Below, in pieces: positions 1 through 7,957 of a stretch of 64,000 bases of DNA; within the stretch, counting starts at the first letter, position 1, and each line of letters begins with the position of its first letter. The notes beneath the pieces were generated by a model, which was not told the DNA's origin, did not search any database, and worked only from the letters and a program-made list of their open reading frames with translations. This stretch comes from Paracoxiella cheracis (GTDB taxonomy: Bacteria > Pseudomonadota > Gammaproteobacteria > Coxiellales > Coxiellaceae): the NCBI RefSeq assembly GCF_049348705.1, contig NZ_CP186485.1, positions 310,001 through 374,000 of the forward strand. The letters are read 5' to 3'. The translations under genes were made by a program, and so were the position numbers.

Positions 1-297
1 GCCTTTGTCGCGTACATAAACCATAGGCTTATTCAAACGGTCTGCAATCCAAGCGGCATGGGGGATGCCGGCGGTGGCAGTTCCTGCAACCACGTCAAAA
101 GAAAGATGGTTGTCCTCGATGAGTTTTAAAAAGGCATCGATGACGATTTTTCGTTTCTCAGGATAGGATATAATCAAGCGGTTATCGCAATAAATGGGTG
201 AGAGTATACCCGATGTATAGCGATAAGGCTGGCTTGGGTTTAGGGTAACCGCCTTGATCTCGAGCAGTAATTTTGCTATCTCTGTGCCTTGATTCAT
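1..297 (-). CDS. pyrE: Orotate phosphoribosyltransferase, 3' part outside the window
   Basis: The minus strand reads 99 codons from an ATG at 297 to the window edge, so the C-terminal half is missing. The product transfers phosphoribose from PRPP to orotate, giving OMP, in cytosolic pyrimidine synthesis. Visible family features are an N-terminal helix, the YTSGILSPIYCDNR segment (residues about 27-40), a VVAGTATAGIPHAAW stretch and the VYVRDKG loop, all typical of PyrE. It is divergent from the glycosyltransferase gene with 41 bp between starts. No strong Shine-Dalgarno is seen before the ATG; an in-frame TTG lies three codons upstream. Confidence 0.93.
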   Translation of the reverse strand, partial: MNQGTEIAKLLLEIKAVTLNPSQPYRYTSGILSPIYCDNRLIISYPEKRKIVIDAFLKLIEDNHLSFDVVAGTATAGIPHAAWIADRLNKPMVYVRDKG

Positions 298-338
298 GGG
301 ATTCAAGCATAACTGATCTTGCCGGGTGATAAAAGGCT

Positions 339-1388
339 ATGTTTTCTGATTTGAAAAATATTAAACACATTGCCGTGTTGCGTTTGTCAGCGCTGGGCGA
401 TGTCGTCTTAATGGTGCCTGTGGTGCGTGCGATTCAGCGCCGTTATCCCGATGCGAAAATCAGTTGGATTATCGATCGCAGCGCTTATTCGATAGTGGAC
501 GGCTTGAAGGGTGTGGATTTTATTGTGATCGATAAACCGAATTCAATAAGCGATTATTGGCGGCTCAAACAGCAATTGAAAAAATATCGCTTTGATGTGT
601 TGTTAGCAGCGCAAGCTAGTTTGCGTGCCAATTTAATTTATCCGTTGATTAAGGCGCCGATTAAAATTGGTTTCGACAAAGTCCGTTCGCGTGATGGACA
701 CAGTTTTTTTATTAATCGTCGTATTGATTTTCAAGAAGAGCATTTATTAGATGGTTTTATGCGTTTTGCAAGAGCGCTAGGTGTGGATGATTTGTCGTTG
801 CAATGGGATTTGCCTATTGAGTCGGCGGATTGGGATTGGGCGAAACAACAATTATCGTTAAAAAAAGGTCCTTGGATAGCAATAAACCCGGCCGCGAGTA
901 AAAAAGAACGCCTTTGGTTAGTTGATCGTTATGCAGCAGTGATTGATGAGGCTTCAAAACGCTGGGGCGTGAATGTTGTATTAACGGGTGGTCTGAGCAA
1001 GGAAGAAAAAAGATTAACACAACAAATTGTTGAAAAAAGCAAAACGGATTGTCTGAATCTCGTCGGAAAAAGTTCAATGAAACAATTAGCCGCCTTGTTG
1101 GGTTCTGTGAATGCGCTTGTTTCTCCTGATACAGGTCCCGTACACATCGCAACGGCTTTGGGGACTCCTGTTGTTGGTTTATATGCTGTTGCACCGCCAA
1201 AATTGTCAGGCCCTTATTTGTCGCCTGAGCTTGTGATAAATAAATATCCTGCTGCGGTTAAGCAAATTTTACAGCAAGACCCAAATAAAATAACATGGGC
1301 AACGCGTGTGCATGATCCAAAAGCGATGGCGTTGATCACTGTTGACGAGGTTATTGAAAAATTATCACTTGTTTTAGAGCGCCTTTAG
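339..1388 (+). CDS. Glycosyltransferase family 9 (heptosyltransferase-like)
   Basis: 349 aa. GT9 enzymes transfer ADP-heptose to the lipopolysaccharide inner core at the cytoplasmic face of the inner membrane. The N-terminal Rossmann start (IAVLRLSALGDVVLMVPVV, residues about 11-29) and the C-terminal donor-binding block SPDTGPVHIATALGTPVVG followed by LY are both present, and the length matches WaaC/WaaF-type enzymes. The ATG follows an AAAGG. It stands alone between divergent pyrE and xthA rather than in an LPS cluster, so the exact acceptor is not inferable. The WaaC-like assignment is inference; the GT9 family assignment is firm. Confidence 0.88.
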   Translation: MFSDLKNIKHIAVLRLSALGDVVLMVPVVRAIQRRYPDAKISWIIDRSAYSIVDGLKGVDFIVIDKPNSISDYWRLKQQLKKYRFDVLLAAQASLRANLIYPLIKAPIKIGFDKVRSRDGHSFFINRRIDFQEEHLLDGFMRFARALGVDDLSLQWDLPIESADWDWAKQQLSLKKGPWIAINPAASKKERLWLVDRYAAVIDEASKRWGVNVVLTGGLSKEEKRLTQQIVEKSKTDCLNLVGKSSMKQLAALLGSVNALVSPDTGPVHIATALGTPVVGLYAVAPPKLSGPYLSPELVINKYPAAVKQILQQDPNKITWATRVHDPKAMALITVDEVIEKLSLVLERL

Positions 1389-1412
1389 AAATCTATAGCT
1401 AATTAAATAGCC

Positions 1413-1439
1413 TTCAATTGCGATACGTAAGCAATTGAA
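1413..1439. other. Intergenic hairpin between the GT9 gene and xthA
   Basis: TTCAATTGC (1413-1421) pairs with GCAATTGAA (1431-1439) around a 9-nt loop. No T-run follows, so it is not a classical terminator. The word GCAATTGAAATCGAT recurs at about 55400, so this may be a small dispersed repeat. Confidence 0.35.
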
Positions 1440-1484
1440 ATCGATTTTAGAAGCGCTCTTTAGACAACAATCAGGAAAAAAAGA

Positions 1485-2258
1485 ATGCGAGTAATATCAG
1501 CTAATTTGAATGGAATACGTGCAGCAGCCCGCAAAGGATTTTTTGAGTGGCTGAAAAGGCAGCGCGCCGATGTGGTGTGTTTGCAAGAAACCAAGGCGCA
1601 TATGAGTGTGCTGGATGGTGAAGAATTTCGGCCTAAGGGTTATCACTGTTATTATTTTGATGCGGTTAAAAAAGGCTATAGCGGTGTTGGTATTTTTTGC
1701 CGTTGTGAGCCAGATAAGATCAGTACAGGATTGGGCTGGTCCGCCGCCGACGATGAGGGTCGTTATATCCAAGCAGATTTTGGGGAATTAAGCGTGGCGT
1801 CGTTGTATATGCCGTCGGGCACGAGTGGGCCGGAGCGACAAGACGTTAAGTTTGATTTTCTGGATCGATATATGAAAATTTTAAAAAAAATCCATAAATC
1901 TGGACGTTCTTTTATTATCTGTGGCGATTGGAATATCGTCCATAAAGAAATTGATATTAAAAATTTTAAGAGCAATCAGAAGCATTCAGGATGTTTGCCT
2001 GAGGAGCGTGAATGGATTGATGATGTGTTTACTAAAGTTGGATTTGTCGATGCGTTTCGTGTGCTGAACCAAAAGCCGGATCAATATACGTGGTGGTCTA
2101 ATCGCGGGCGAGCGTACGAAAAAAATGTCGGTTGGCGCATTGATTATCAAATCATCACGCCAAATTTAAAAAATAAAGTCGAGAAAGTTAGCATTTATAA
2201 AACAACACGGTTTTCGGATCACGCGCCGTTGATTATCGACTATGATTATAAGTTGTAA
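1485..2258 (+). CDS. xthA: Exodeoxyribonuclease III
   Basis: 257 aa, the usual length for the ExoIII/AP-endonuclease family, which cuts 5' of abasic sites and degrades 3' ends in base-excision repair. Key residues in order: N-terminal NLNGIRAA, metal-binding CLQETKA (Glu near residue 34), YMPSGTSGPER, catalytic CGDWNIVHKEID (Asp/Asn near 148-150), TWWS and the terminal FSDHAPLIIDY with the catalytic Asp-His pair. AGGA precedes the ATG by about 9 nt. It converges with rph, with only 8 bp between the two stop codons. Confidence 0.96.
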   Translation: MRVISANLNGIRAAARKGFFEWLKRQRADVVCLQETKAHMSVLDGEEFRPKGYHCYYFDAVKKGYSGVGIFCRCEPDKISTGLGWSAADDEGRYIQADFGELSVASLYMPSGTSGPERQDVKFDFLDRYMKILKKIHKSGRSFIICGDWNIVHKEIDIKNFKSNQKHSGCLPEEREWIDDVFTKVGFVDAFRVLNQKPDQYTWWSNRGRAYEKNVGWRIDYQIITPNLKNKVEKVSIYKTTRFSDHAPLIIDYDYKL

Positions 2259-2266
2259 AAATTGCC

Positions 2267-2986
2267 TCAACCCTCGCGGAGCGCTTCTTTTTGTTTGGCA
2301 ATGATTTTTTGAATGCCTTTTTTAGCCAAGTCGATCAGCGCATTTAGCTCTGTATGGTGAAAAGCATCGCCCTCGGCAGTGCCTTGAATTTCAATGAATG
2401 CGTCAGAATCGGTCATGACGATGTTCATATCGGTGTGTGCTTTGGAATCTTCTTCGTAATCTAAGTCCAAGATGGGTGTGCCGTTATAAATGCCAACAGA
2501 AACAGCGCCGACAAAATGTTTTAATGGATCCGTTTTTAGTAGGCCTTTTCGTTGCAAGTGGCGCAATGCGTCTATCATGGCAACGCAACTTCCACTTATT
2601 GCCGCTGTGCGTGTACCGCCATCCGCTTGAATCACATCACAATCAATCGTGATTGTATATTGCCCCAGTGCGGTTAAATCGATAGCCGCGCGCAATGAGC
2701 GTCCGATGAGGCGTTGGATTTCTACCGTGCGGCCGCCTTGTTTGCCACGCGCAGCTTCGCGATCCATGCGGTCATGTGTGGAGCGAGGTAACATGCCGTA
2801 TTCGGCTGTTAACCAACCTTGTTCTGTTTCCCGCAAAAACCGTGGGACACCTTCCACAATACTGGCATTACAAATAACTTTGGTATGACCGAAACTCACA
2901 AGCACCGATCCCTCTGCATGTTGAGTGAAATGACGTTGGAAAGTAATGGGCCGTAGTTCATCGGCAGCACGTTTGCTGAGTCGCAT
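2267..2986 (-). CDS. rph: Ribonuclease PH
   Basis: 239 aa, full length for RNase PH, the phosphorolytic 3'-5' exonuclease that trims tRNA 3' ends. Family signatures visible are the N-terminal MRLSKRAADELRPI, GTAEG (residues near 200), the arginine-rich phosphate-binding loop including EAARGKQGGRTVEIQRLIGR, and IDCDVIQADGGTRTA with the catalytic acidic residues. An AGAGG sits 6 nt before the ATG, overlapping the stop region of the small upstream gene (spacing 3 nt), so these genes are probably co-transcribed. Divergent from yicC, as in the well-known rph/yicC arrangement. Confidence 0.96.
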   Translation of the reverse strand: MRLSKRAADELRPITFQRHFTQHAEGSVLVSFGHTKVICNASIVEGVPRFLRETEQGWLTAEYGMLPRSTHDRMDREAARGKQGGRTVEIQRLIGRSLRAAIDLTALGQYTITIDCDVIQADGGTRTAAISGSCVAMIDALRHLQRKGLLKTDPLKHFVGAVSVGIYNGTPILDLDYEEDSKAHTDMNIVMTDSDAFIEIQGTAEGDAFHHTELNALIDLAKKGIQKIIAKQKEALREG

Positions 2987-2989
2987 AAT

Positions 2990-3151
2990 TTACCTCTTTT
3001 GTTTGCGTAGGGATCTTTCGCAGCCAGGTGGAATGATAATCGTTGGTTTTTTCTTGGAATCTTTTTCTCCCTTGATCGCTAAGTAGTAGATAATAGCAAT
3101 GCCTGCACTTACTATTCCCATCCCTATAAAAGGTGCTAATGTGTCAATCAT
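2990..3151 (-). CDS. Small single-span membrane protein upstream of rph
   Basis: A 53-codon frame opens with ATG at 3151, preceded by GGAG at a good distance, and ends with TAA at 2990-2992, 3 nt before the rph ATG. The peptide has one hydrophobic helix (residues about 4-26, with a GMGIVSAGIAIIYYLAI core), then a charged stretch and a tail with IIIPPGCERSLRK. The tight spacing with both neighbours argues that it is a translated cistron. I do not recognise the family. The PPGCERS tail looks conserved in style but its function is unknown. Confidence 0.55.
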   Translation of the reverse strand: MIDTLAPFIGMGIVSAGIAIIYYLAIKGEKDSKKKPTIIIPPGCERSLRKQKR

Positions 3152-3158
3152 TCGTTCT

Positions 3159-3338
3159 TTACTCCGAATTTCTTAATCCTATATACCAGAGAACTATTCC
3201 TAACCCTACAAGTGCACTAAGAGCAAAAATTTTATGATGAGGATTTAGAAATATGCCCGTCAGGCTTCCAATGATGAAAGCTATCGCTAATTTTCTAAGA
3301 TCGCTTTTCAGTCCAGCAACATCGATCTTTTTGAACAT
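3159..3338 (-). CDS. Small two-span membrane protein, first gene of the rph transcript
   Basis: A 59-codon frame runs from ATG at 3338 to TAA at 3159-3161; the next small gene starts at 3151, only 7 nt past the stop, and the ribosome-binding GGAG of that gene lies inside the end of this one. The product begins MFKKIDVAGLKSDLRKL and then has two hydrophobic segments separated by NPHHK (roughly residues 17-31 and 37-55). No family is recognised; a small inner-membrane protein is the most that can be said. Start-site support is weak (GGTATAGTT before ATG). Confidence 0.5.
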   Translation of the reverse strand: MFKKIDVAGLKSDLRKLAIAFIIGSLTGIFLNPHHKIFALSALVGLGIVLWYIGLRNSE

Positions 3339-3453
3339 AACTATACCAGTTTTTTGCAGTTGAAATAACCGTGATTATGGAATGATTCACCTTCTATTTG
3401 TATATGTTATTATGTCTAACAAATTATAGAAAACAATACGGGGCCTAGTATTA

Positions 3454-4317
3454 ATGATTGCGAGTATGACTGCCTTTGCACGAAAGAGCCAAGAAGCAAA
3501 TTGGGGGGCGATTACGTGGGAAATACGTACGGTAAACCATCGTTATCTGGAAATATCAATTCGAATGCCGGAATCTTTGCGCAACTATGAAAAATTGGTT
3601 CGTGAGCAAATACAAAAATCTATTAGCCGCGGTAAAGTAGAGGCGACTTTAAAATTCCAGCCGGGTCAAGATGTGCCATTTAATATTACAGTGAATCAGT
3701 CGTTAGCACAGCAGTTAGCAGATGCGGCACAATCGGTGAATGGATTATTCCCAAACGCTCAAGTTAATATGGTTGAACTTTTAGCATGGCCTGGTATTTT
3801 GCAGACAAAAGACACGAATTTGGATGCTGCCGGTGAGGGTACGTTGGAATTGCTTCAGCAAACCCTGTCAGATTTAGTCGCTGCACGTCAGCGAGAAGGG
3901 GATGGCGTGAAAAAATTTATTGTAGAGCGTCTTCAGAATATTCAACAAGGTATTGAAGTTATTAAAAAACGTATGCCAACTGTCGTGAAAACGGGTCAAA
4001 CAAAAATGAAGGCGCGCTTTGAAGAATTATCCGTTAACCTGGATAAAGAACGATTCGAACAGGAAATGGTTTGGTTGGCGCAAAAGGTTGATATCGCAGA
4101 AGAGTTGCAACGATTAGAAGCTCATGTTATTGAAGTGCAGCGCGTGTTGAAAGCAGGTGATGTGGTCGGGCGTCGTTTGGATTTTTTAATGCAAGAGTTG
4201 AACCGAGAGGCGAATACGATTAGCAGTAAATCGGTTGATTCGGAGGTCACTCAGGCTGCTATCGAGCTTCGCGTGCAAATTGAACAAATGAGAGAACAGG
4301 TACAGAACATTGAGTAA
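3454..4317 (+). CDS. yicC: YicC family endoribonuclease
   Basis: 287 aa, the normal length for the YicC family of RNA-processing endoribonucleases. The N-terminus MIASMTAFAR, the EIRTVNHRYLEISIRMPE block (residues about 23-40), and the C-terminal RRLDFLMQELNREANTISSKS segment with its conserved NREANT motif are diagnostic. Its stop overlaps the gmk start by 8 nt, so the two are translationally coupled, a common gammaproteobacterial pairing. It is divergent from the rph unit across about 115 bp that must contain both promoters. Confidence 0.95.
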   Translation: MIASMTAFARKSQEANWGAITWEIRTVNHRYLEISIRMPESLRNYEKLVREQIQKSISRGKVEATLKFQPGQDVPFNITVNQSLAQQLADAAQSVNGLFPNAQVNMVELLAWPGILQTKDTNLDAAGEGTLELLQQTLSDLVAARQREGDGVKKFIVERLQNIQQGIEVIKKRMPTVVKTGQTKMKARFEELSVNLDKERFEQEMVWLAQKVDIAEELQRLEAHVIEVQRVLKAGDVVGRRLDFLMQELNREANTISSKSVDSEVTQAAIELRVQIEQMREQVQNIE

Positions 4318-4933
4318 ACTAGGCAACCTCTTTATCGTGGCGGCACCCTCGGGTACCGGTAAAACCACCTTGGTGAACGCGCTCATGGAGAAAGTCGATG
4401 ATCTAAAAATATCGATTTCATACACTACGCGCTCGCCGCGTCCCGGGGATCAGGAGGGTATCGATTATTTTTTCATCGATGAATCGAAATTCAAGCAAAT
4501 GGAGAAAGAAGATGCCTTTCTTGAGCACGCTGAAGTCTATGGTTATCATTACGGGACGGGTAAGGAGTGGGTTACCCAACAATTGAATGCGGGGATTGAT
4601 GTCTTGCTTGAGATTGATTGGCAGGGCGCCCAGCAGATTCGGCGATTGTTTCCTCCGGCGTTATCGATACTCATTTTGCCGCCCTCAATAAAGGCGTTGC
4701 ATGAGCGCTTGCTCAAGCGCCAGCAGGATGATCCTGCCGTTGTAGAGGAGCGGCTTGCGATGGCCAAGGCTGAGCTTGAGCACTATAAAGAGTTCAATTA
4801 CCTGGTTGTAAATGATGATTTTAATCAAGCATTGGGTGAGCTGATGTGTATTGTTTGTGCTGAGCGCCTTCAGTTGGATGTTCAGCAGCAAGTATTAGCT
4901 GACTTGCTAGAAGAATTGCTGCAAAAGCAGTAG
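4310..4933 (+). CDS. gmk: Guanylate kinase
   Basis: 207 aa, full length. It phosphorylates GMP to GDP in the cytosol, feeding GTP and (p)ppGpp pools. The P-loop APSGTGKTTL (residues about 12-21), the GMP-binding SYTTRSPRPGDQEGIDYFF block and EHAEVYGYHYGT are all present. The ATG at 4310 lies inside the end of yicC. Gene order gmk-rpoZ-spoT continues downstream, although a hairpin separates gmk from rpoZ. Confidence 0.97.
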   Translation: MSKLGNLFIVAAPSGTGKTTLVNALMEKVDDLKISISYTTRSPRPGDQEGIDYFFIDESKFKQMEKEDAFLEHAEVYGYHYGTGKEWVTQQLNAGIDVLLEIDWQGAQQIRRLFPPALSILILPPSIKALHERLLKRQQDDPAVVEERLAMAKAELEHYKEFNYLVVNDDFNQALGELMCIVCAERLQLDVQQQVLADLLEELLQKQ

Positions 4934-4945
4934 AATAATTAGTAG

Positions 4946-4976
4946 GGCACCTCAGGAACAAGCTTCCCGAGGTGCC
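4946..4976 (+). terminator. Hairpin between gmk and rpoZ
   Basis: GGCACCTC (4946-4953) pairs with GAGGTGCC (4969-4976) around a 15-nt loop that can form a further AAGCTT stem. The sequence after it is TTAAAGTTTTG, a poor T-tract, so it may act as an attenuator or processing site rather than a full terminator. Confidence 0.55.
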
Positions 4977-5021
4977 TTAAAGTTTTGAAAAATAGTATAA
5001 GAGAGTAAGAGGGTTATCATT

Positions 5022-5309
5022 ATGGCACGTGTTACTGTTGAGGATTGTTTGGATCATGTCGAGAATCGTTTTGAGCTAGTAATTAAGGCTTCTCAGCGGG
5101 CGCATGCCCTCGAGTTGGGCGCTGCCGATCCGATGGTGCCCAGAGAGAATGACAAACCAACCGTAATTGCCTTGCGAGAAATCGCTGCTGGATACGATGT
5201 TGAATCTTCAAAGGCTGACGCCGCAGATGAAGTAGAAGAAGCTGCTGCGAAAGAAGTGTTATCAGCAACTGATGAGACGACACCTTCGGCAGAAGACACA
5301 CAAGTATAA
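5022..5309 (+). CDS. rpoZ: RNA polymerase omega subunit
   Basis: 95 aa. Omega helps assemble the beta' subunit and, with spoT downstream, takes part in ppGpp responses. The core MARVTVEDCLDHVENRFELV and the segment KPTVIALREIAAGY match the family; the C-terminal tail after residue about 68 is rich in Ala and Glu and is variable in all omegas. AAGAGGG-type purine sequence precedes the ATG. Lies 66 bp upstream of spoT on the same strand. Confidence 0.96.
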   Translation: MARVTVEDCLDHVENRFELVIKASQRAHALELGAADPMVPRENDKPTVIALREIAAGYDVESSKADAADEVEEAAAKEVLSATDETTPSAEDTQV

Positions 5310-5375
5310 ATTTCAATACTTGTGTGTTTCCCACACGCTGTCTCTAACCCTCCTGTGTAGATACGGGGGTAAACA

Positions 5376-7502
5376 TTGCGTCTCTTTAAAAGACTGCGAC
5401 GAAAGTTAGATTATCTTGATGAAGACAAGGTCGAACAAATTCATCAAGCCTATTTGCTCGCCTTAGATGCGCATCGAGGACAAAAGCGCCGAACAGGTGA
5501 ACCTTACATTAGCCATCCAGTTTCTGTTGCTTGTATTTTAGCGGACATGAAGATGGATTATCAGACTATCATGGCTGCCCTTTTGCATGATGTCATCGAA
5601 GATACGCCTGTTGAGAAAGAGACGATTAAAGAAAAATTTGGCGAACAGGTTGCTAATTTAGTCGACGGTGTCAGTAAGTTAACGCAAATTGAATTTGTAA
5701 GTCGTGCTGAAGCCCAAGCGGAAAATTTTCGTAAAATGGTCTTGGCCATGGCGCATGACATCCGGATTATTTTAGTAAAATTAGCGGATCGTCTACATAA
5801 CATGCGCACTTTGGGTTCATTGCATTCGCTTAAACGTCGACGTATTGCGCGAGAAACATTAGACATTTTTGCACCGATCGCAAAGCGTTTAGGTATGCGT
5901 GATTTTTCTGTGGAGCTAGAGGAGCTAGGTTTCGCCGCTTTATATCCTGTGCGGCACAAAATATTAAAAGAATCTGTGCGACGGGCGCGGGGTAATCGCA
6001 AAAAAATCCTTGCATTAATCGAAAAAACCTTACATGAAGGCTTAAGTCAAAGCAATTTACCTTCATATGTTATTACCGGTCGTGAAAAGCATCTTTTTAG
6101 TATTTATCGCAAAATGAAAAACAAACGAATACCGTTCAATGAAATCATGGATGTGTATGCATTTCGTATCATCGTTGATGATGTTGACACGTGTTATCGT
6201 GTGCTTGGGGTTGTGCACAGTTTATTTAAACCGGTACCCGAGCGATTCAAAGATTATATCGCTATTCCAAAAGCCAATGGCTATCAGTCATTACATACCA
6301 CTTTATTTGGGCCCTATGGGTTGCCGATTGAAGTACAGATTCGCACAACAGAAATGGATCGCATGGCTACAAGCGGTATTGCTGCGCACTGGCTTTATAA
6401 AAGTGGTGAGGATCAAACAGCGGATAGAACACAAATTCGTGCCCAGGAGTGGGTAAAGAATTTATTAGAATTGCAGCAACAAACCGGTAATCCATTGGAA
6501 TTTATTGAAAGTGTTAAAATAGATTTATTTCCAGACGAGGTTTATGTGTTCACGCCGCGGGGCGACATTATGGAGTTGCCCGCAGGCGCCACAGCGGTTG
6601 ATTTCGCTTACACAGTTCACACTGACATTGGTAACAGTTGTGTCGCTGTAAAAATCGATCGACAAATAGCACCGTTATCCTCACCGCTTGCCAATGGTCA
6701 AACGGTAGAAATGATTACCTCAACGAGTGGTCGCCCTAATCCGGCATGGTTAGATTTTGTGGTGACCAGTAAAGCACGCAGTAGTATTCGGCATTTTCTA
6801 AAGACACAGCGACGCACGGAATCCATCGCATTGGGCAAACAGTTATTGAAAAAAGCACTCGCCACTTATTCTTTTTCATTAAAAAGGTTACCCCAACCTA
6901 TCATCGATTTTGTATTAAAAGAAACAGAGCTCAAAACATTCGATGATTTATTAGAAGAGATTGGATTGGGTAATCGCGTGGCGACGTTAGTTGCCCAACG
7001 TATGGCCGCTGTGGCACAAGAGACACCGGCAGAGGAAACAGAGGCACAGCCGGCGAGTGAGGTGCCATTGATGATTAAAGGCACAGAAGGTATGGTGATT
7101 AATTTTGCGACGTGCTGTTATCCGATTCCGGGTGACCCGATTGTTGGTGTCATCGATGCAGGTAAGGGTATATTGGTGCATGTTGAAGGTTGTCGACGAA
7201 TCACTAAGTTGCGTCGTTATCCGGATCGCTGCTTGCCTTTACGTTGGTCCGAACAAGCATCCGGAGAATTTCCTGTTTTGATCAAAGTCCAAGTATTGAA
7301 TGAGCGTGGAGTGTTAGCCATCTTGGCATTGGCGGTTTCGGATGCCGATGCCAATATCGAAGACATCGATGTTGAAGAACGTGAAGGCGTACACTATATA
7401 GTGACATTTAAATTAATGGTGCGCCATCGTGCCCATTTAGCGCAAGTGCTGCGACGCCTGCGTCAAGTGAAACAAGTGGTTAAAATTATGCGTCGCGTAT
7501 AA
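5376..7502 (+). CDS. spoT: Bifunctional (p)ppGpp synthetase/hydrolase
   Basis: 708 aa starting at TTG, with GGGGGT six bases upstream. Domain order: HD hydrolase (about 20-170, with RRTGEPYISHP, LLHDVIEDT and ADRLHNMRT, so hydrolase residues look intact), synthetase (about 225-350, YRKMKNKR, NGYQSLHTTLFGP, EVQIRT), TGS (about 385-445, FTPRGDIMELPAGATAVDFAY), and C-terminal zinc-finger/ACT region (CCYPIPGDPI, then ACT to the end). This makes it a long RSH enzyme of the SpoT/Rel type that makes and degrades the stringent alarmone. It follows rpoZ as in enterobacteria. Confidence 0.95.
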   Translation: MRLFKRLRRKLDYLDEDKVEQIHQAYLLALDAHRGQKRRTGEPYISHPVSVACILADMKMDYQTIMAALLHDVIEDTPVEKETIKEKFGEQVANLVDGVSKLTQIEFVSRAEAQAENFRKMVLAMAHDIRIILVKLADRLHNMRTLGSLHSLKRRRIARETLDIFAPIAKRLGMRDFSVELEELGFAALYPVRHKILKESVRRARGNRKKILALIEKTLHEGLSQSNLPSYVITGREKHLFSIYRKMKNKRIPFNEIMDVYAFRIIVDDVDTCYRVLGVVHSLFKPVPERFKDYIAIPKANGYQSLHTTLFGPYGLPIEVQIRTTEMDRMATSGIAAHWLYKSGEDQTADRTQIRAQEWVKNLLELQQQTGNPLEFIESVKIDLFPDEVYVFTPRGDIMELPAGATAVDFAYTVHTDIGNSCVAVKIDRQIAPLSSPLANGQTVEMITSTSGRPNPAWLDFVVTSKARSSIRHFLKTQRRTESIALGKQLLKKALATYSFSLKRLPQPIIDFVLKETELKTFDDLLEEIGLGNRVATLVAQRMAAVAQETPAEETEAQPASEVPLMIKGTEGMVINFATCCYPIPGDPIVGVIDAGKGILVHVEGCRRITKLRRYPDRCLPLRWSEQASGEFPVLIKVQVLNERGVLAILALAVSDADANIEDIDVEEREGVHYIVTFKLMVRHRAHLAQVLRRLRQVKQVVKIMRRV

Positions 7503-7545
7503 TGTATTGCATGAAGCGCGAATGTAATCAAAGTGGAGAAATAAT

Positions 7546-7929
7546 ATGAAACAAGTTGTTGGTACAGATAAAGCGCCTCGTGCAGTAGGCACCTATTCTC
7601 AAGCAATTAAATCAGGAAATACTGTTTATCTCTCAGGACAAGTGCCGTTGGTGCCTGAAACGATGGAGTTAATTGCTGGGGATTTTAAAGCGAATGTTCG
7701 TCAGGTCTTTGAAAATTTATCAGCCGTTACAAAGGCAGCGGGTGGAAGTTTAACTCATGTTGTAAAACTCACGATTTATGTTACCGACATGGATAACTTT
7801 TCTGAAGTGAACGAGGTGATGGCGGAGTATTGTCAAGAGCCTTATCCTGCACGCGCGGTGGTCGCGGTAAAGCAATTGCCCTTGAATGCGCCTGTGGAAA
7901 TTGAAGCTGTGATGGTATTGGGGGAATAG
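7546..7929 (+). CDS. ridA: RidA family 2-iminopropanoate deaminase
   Basis: 127 aa, exact family length. RidA hydrolyses reactive enamine/imine intermediates released by PLP enzymes. The signature blocks are present: KAPRAVGTYSQAIKSGNTVY near the N-terminus, SGQVPLVPETMEL, FENLSAVTKAAGGSL, and the C-terminal YPARAVVAVKQLPLNAPVEIEAV with the ligand-binding Arg and terminal Glu. GGAG is placed 9 nt before the ATG. It sits between spoT and recG at the place taken by trmH in E. coli, likely in the same operon. Confidence 0.95.
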   Translation: MKQVVGTDKAPRAVGTYSQAIKSGNTVYLSGQVPLVPETMELIAGDFKANVRQVFENLSAVTKAAGGSLTHVVKLTIYVTDMDNFSEVNEVMAEYCQEPYPARAVVAVKQLPLNAPVEIEAVMVLGE

Positions 7930-7957
7930 GTTTTCAGGAGGTGTCAGGTGGCACAAT

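Noticed and set aside
5561..6001. A 146-codon minus-strand frame inside spoT
   Set aside because: Fully antisense to conserved spoT domains, no ribosome-binding site and no recognisable protein features; a coding shadow.
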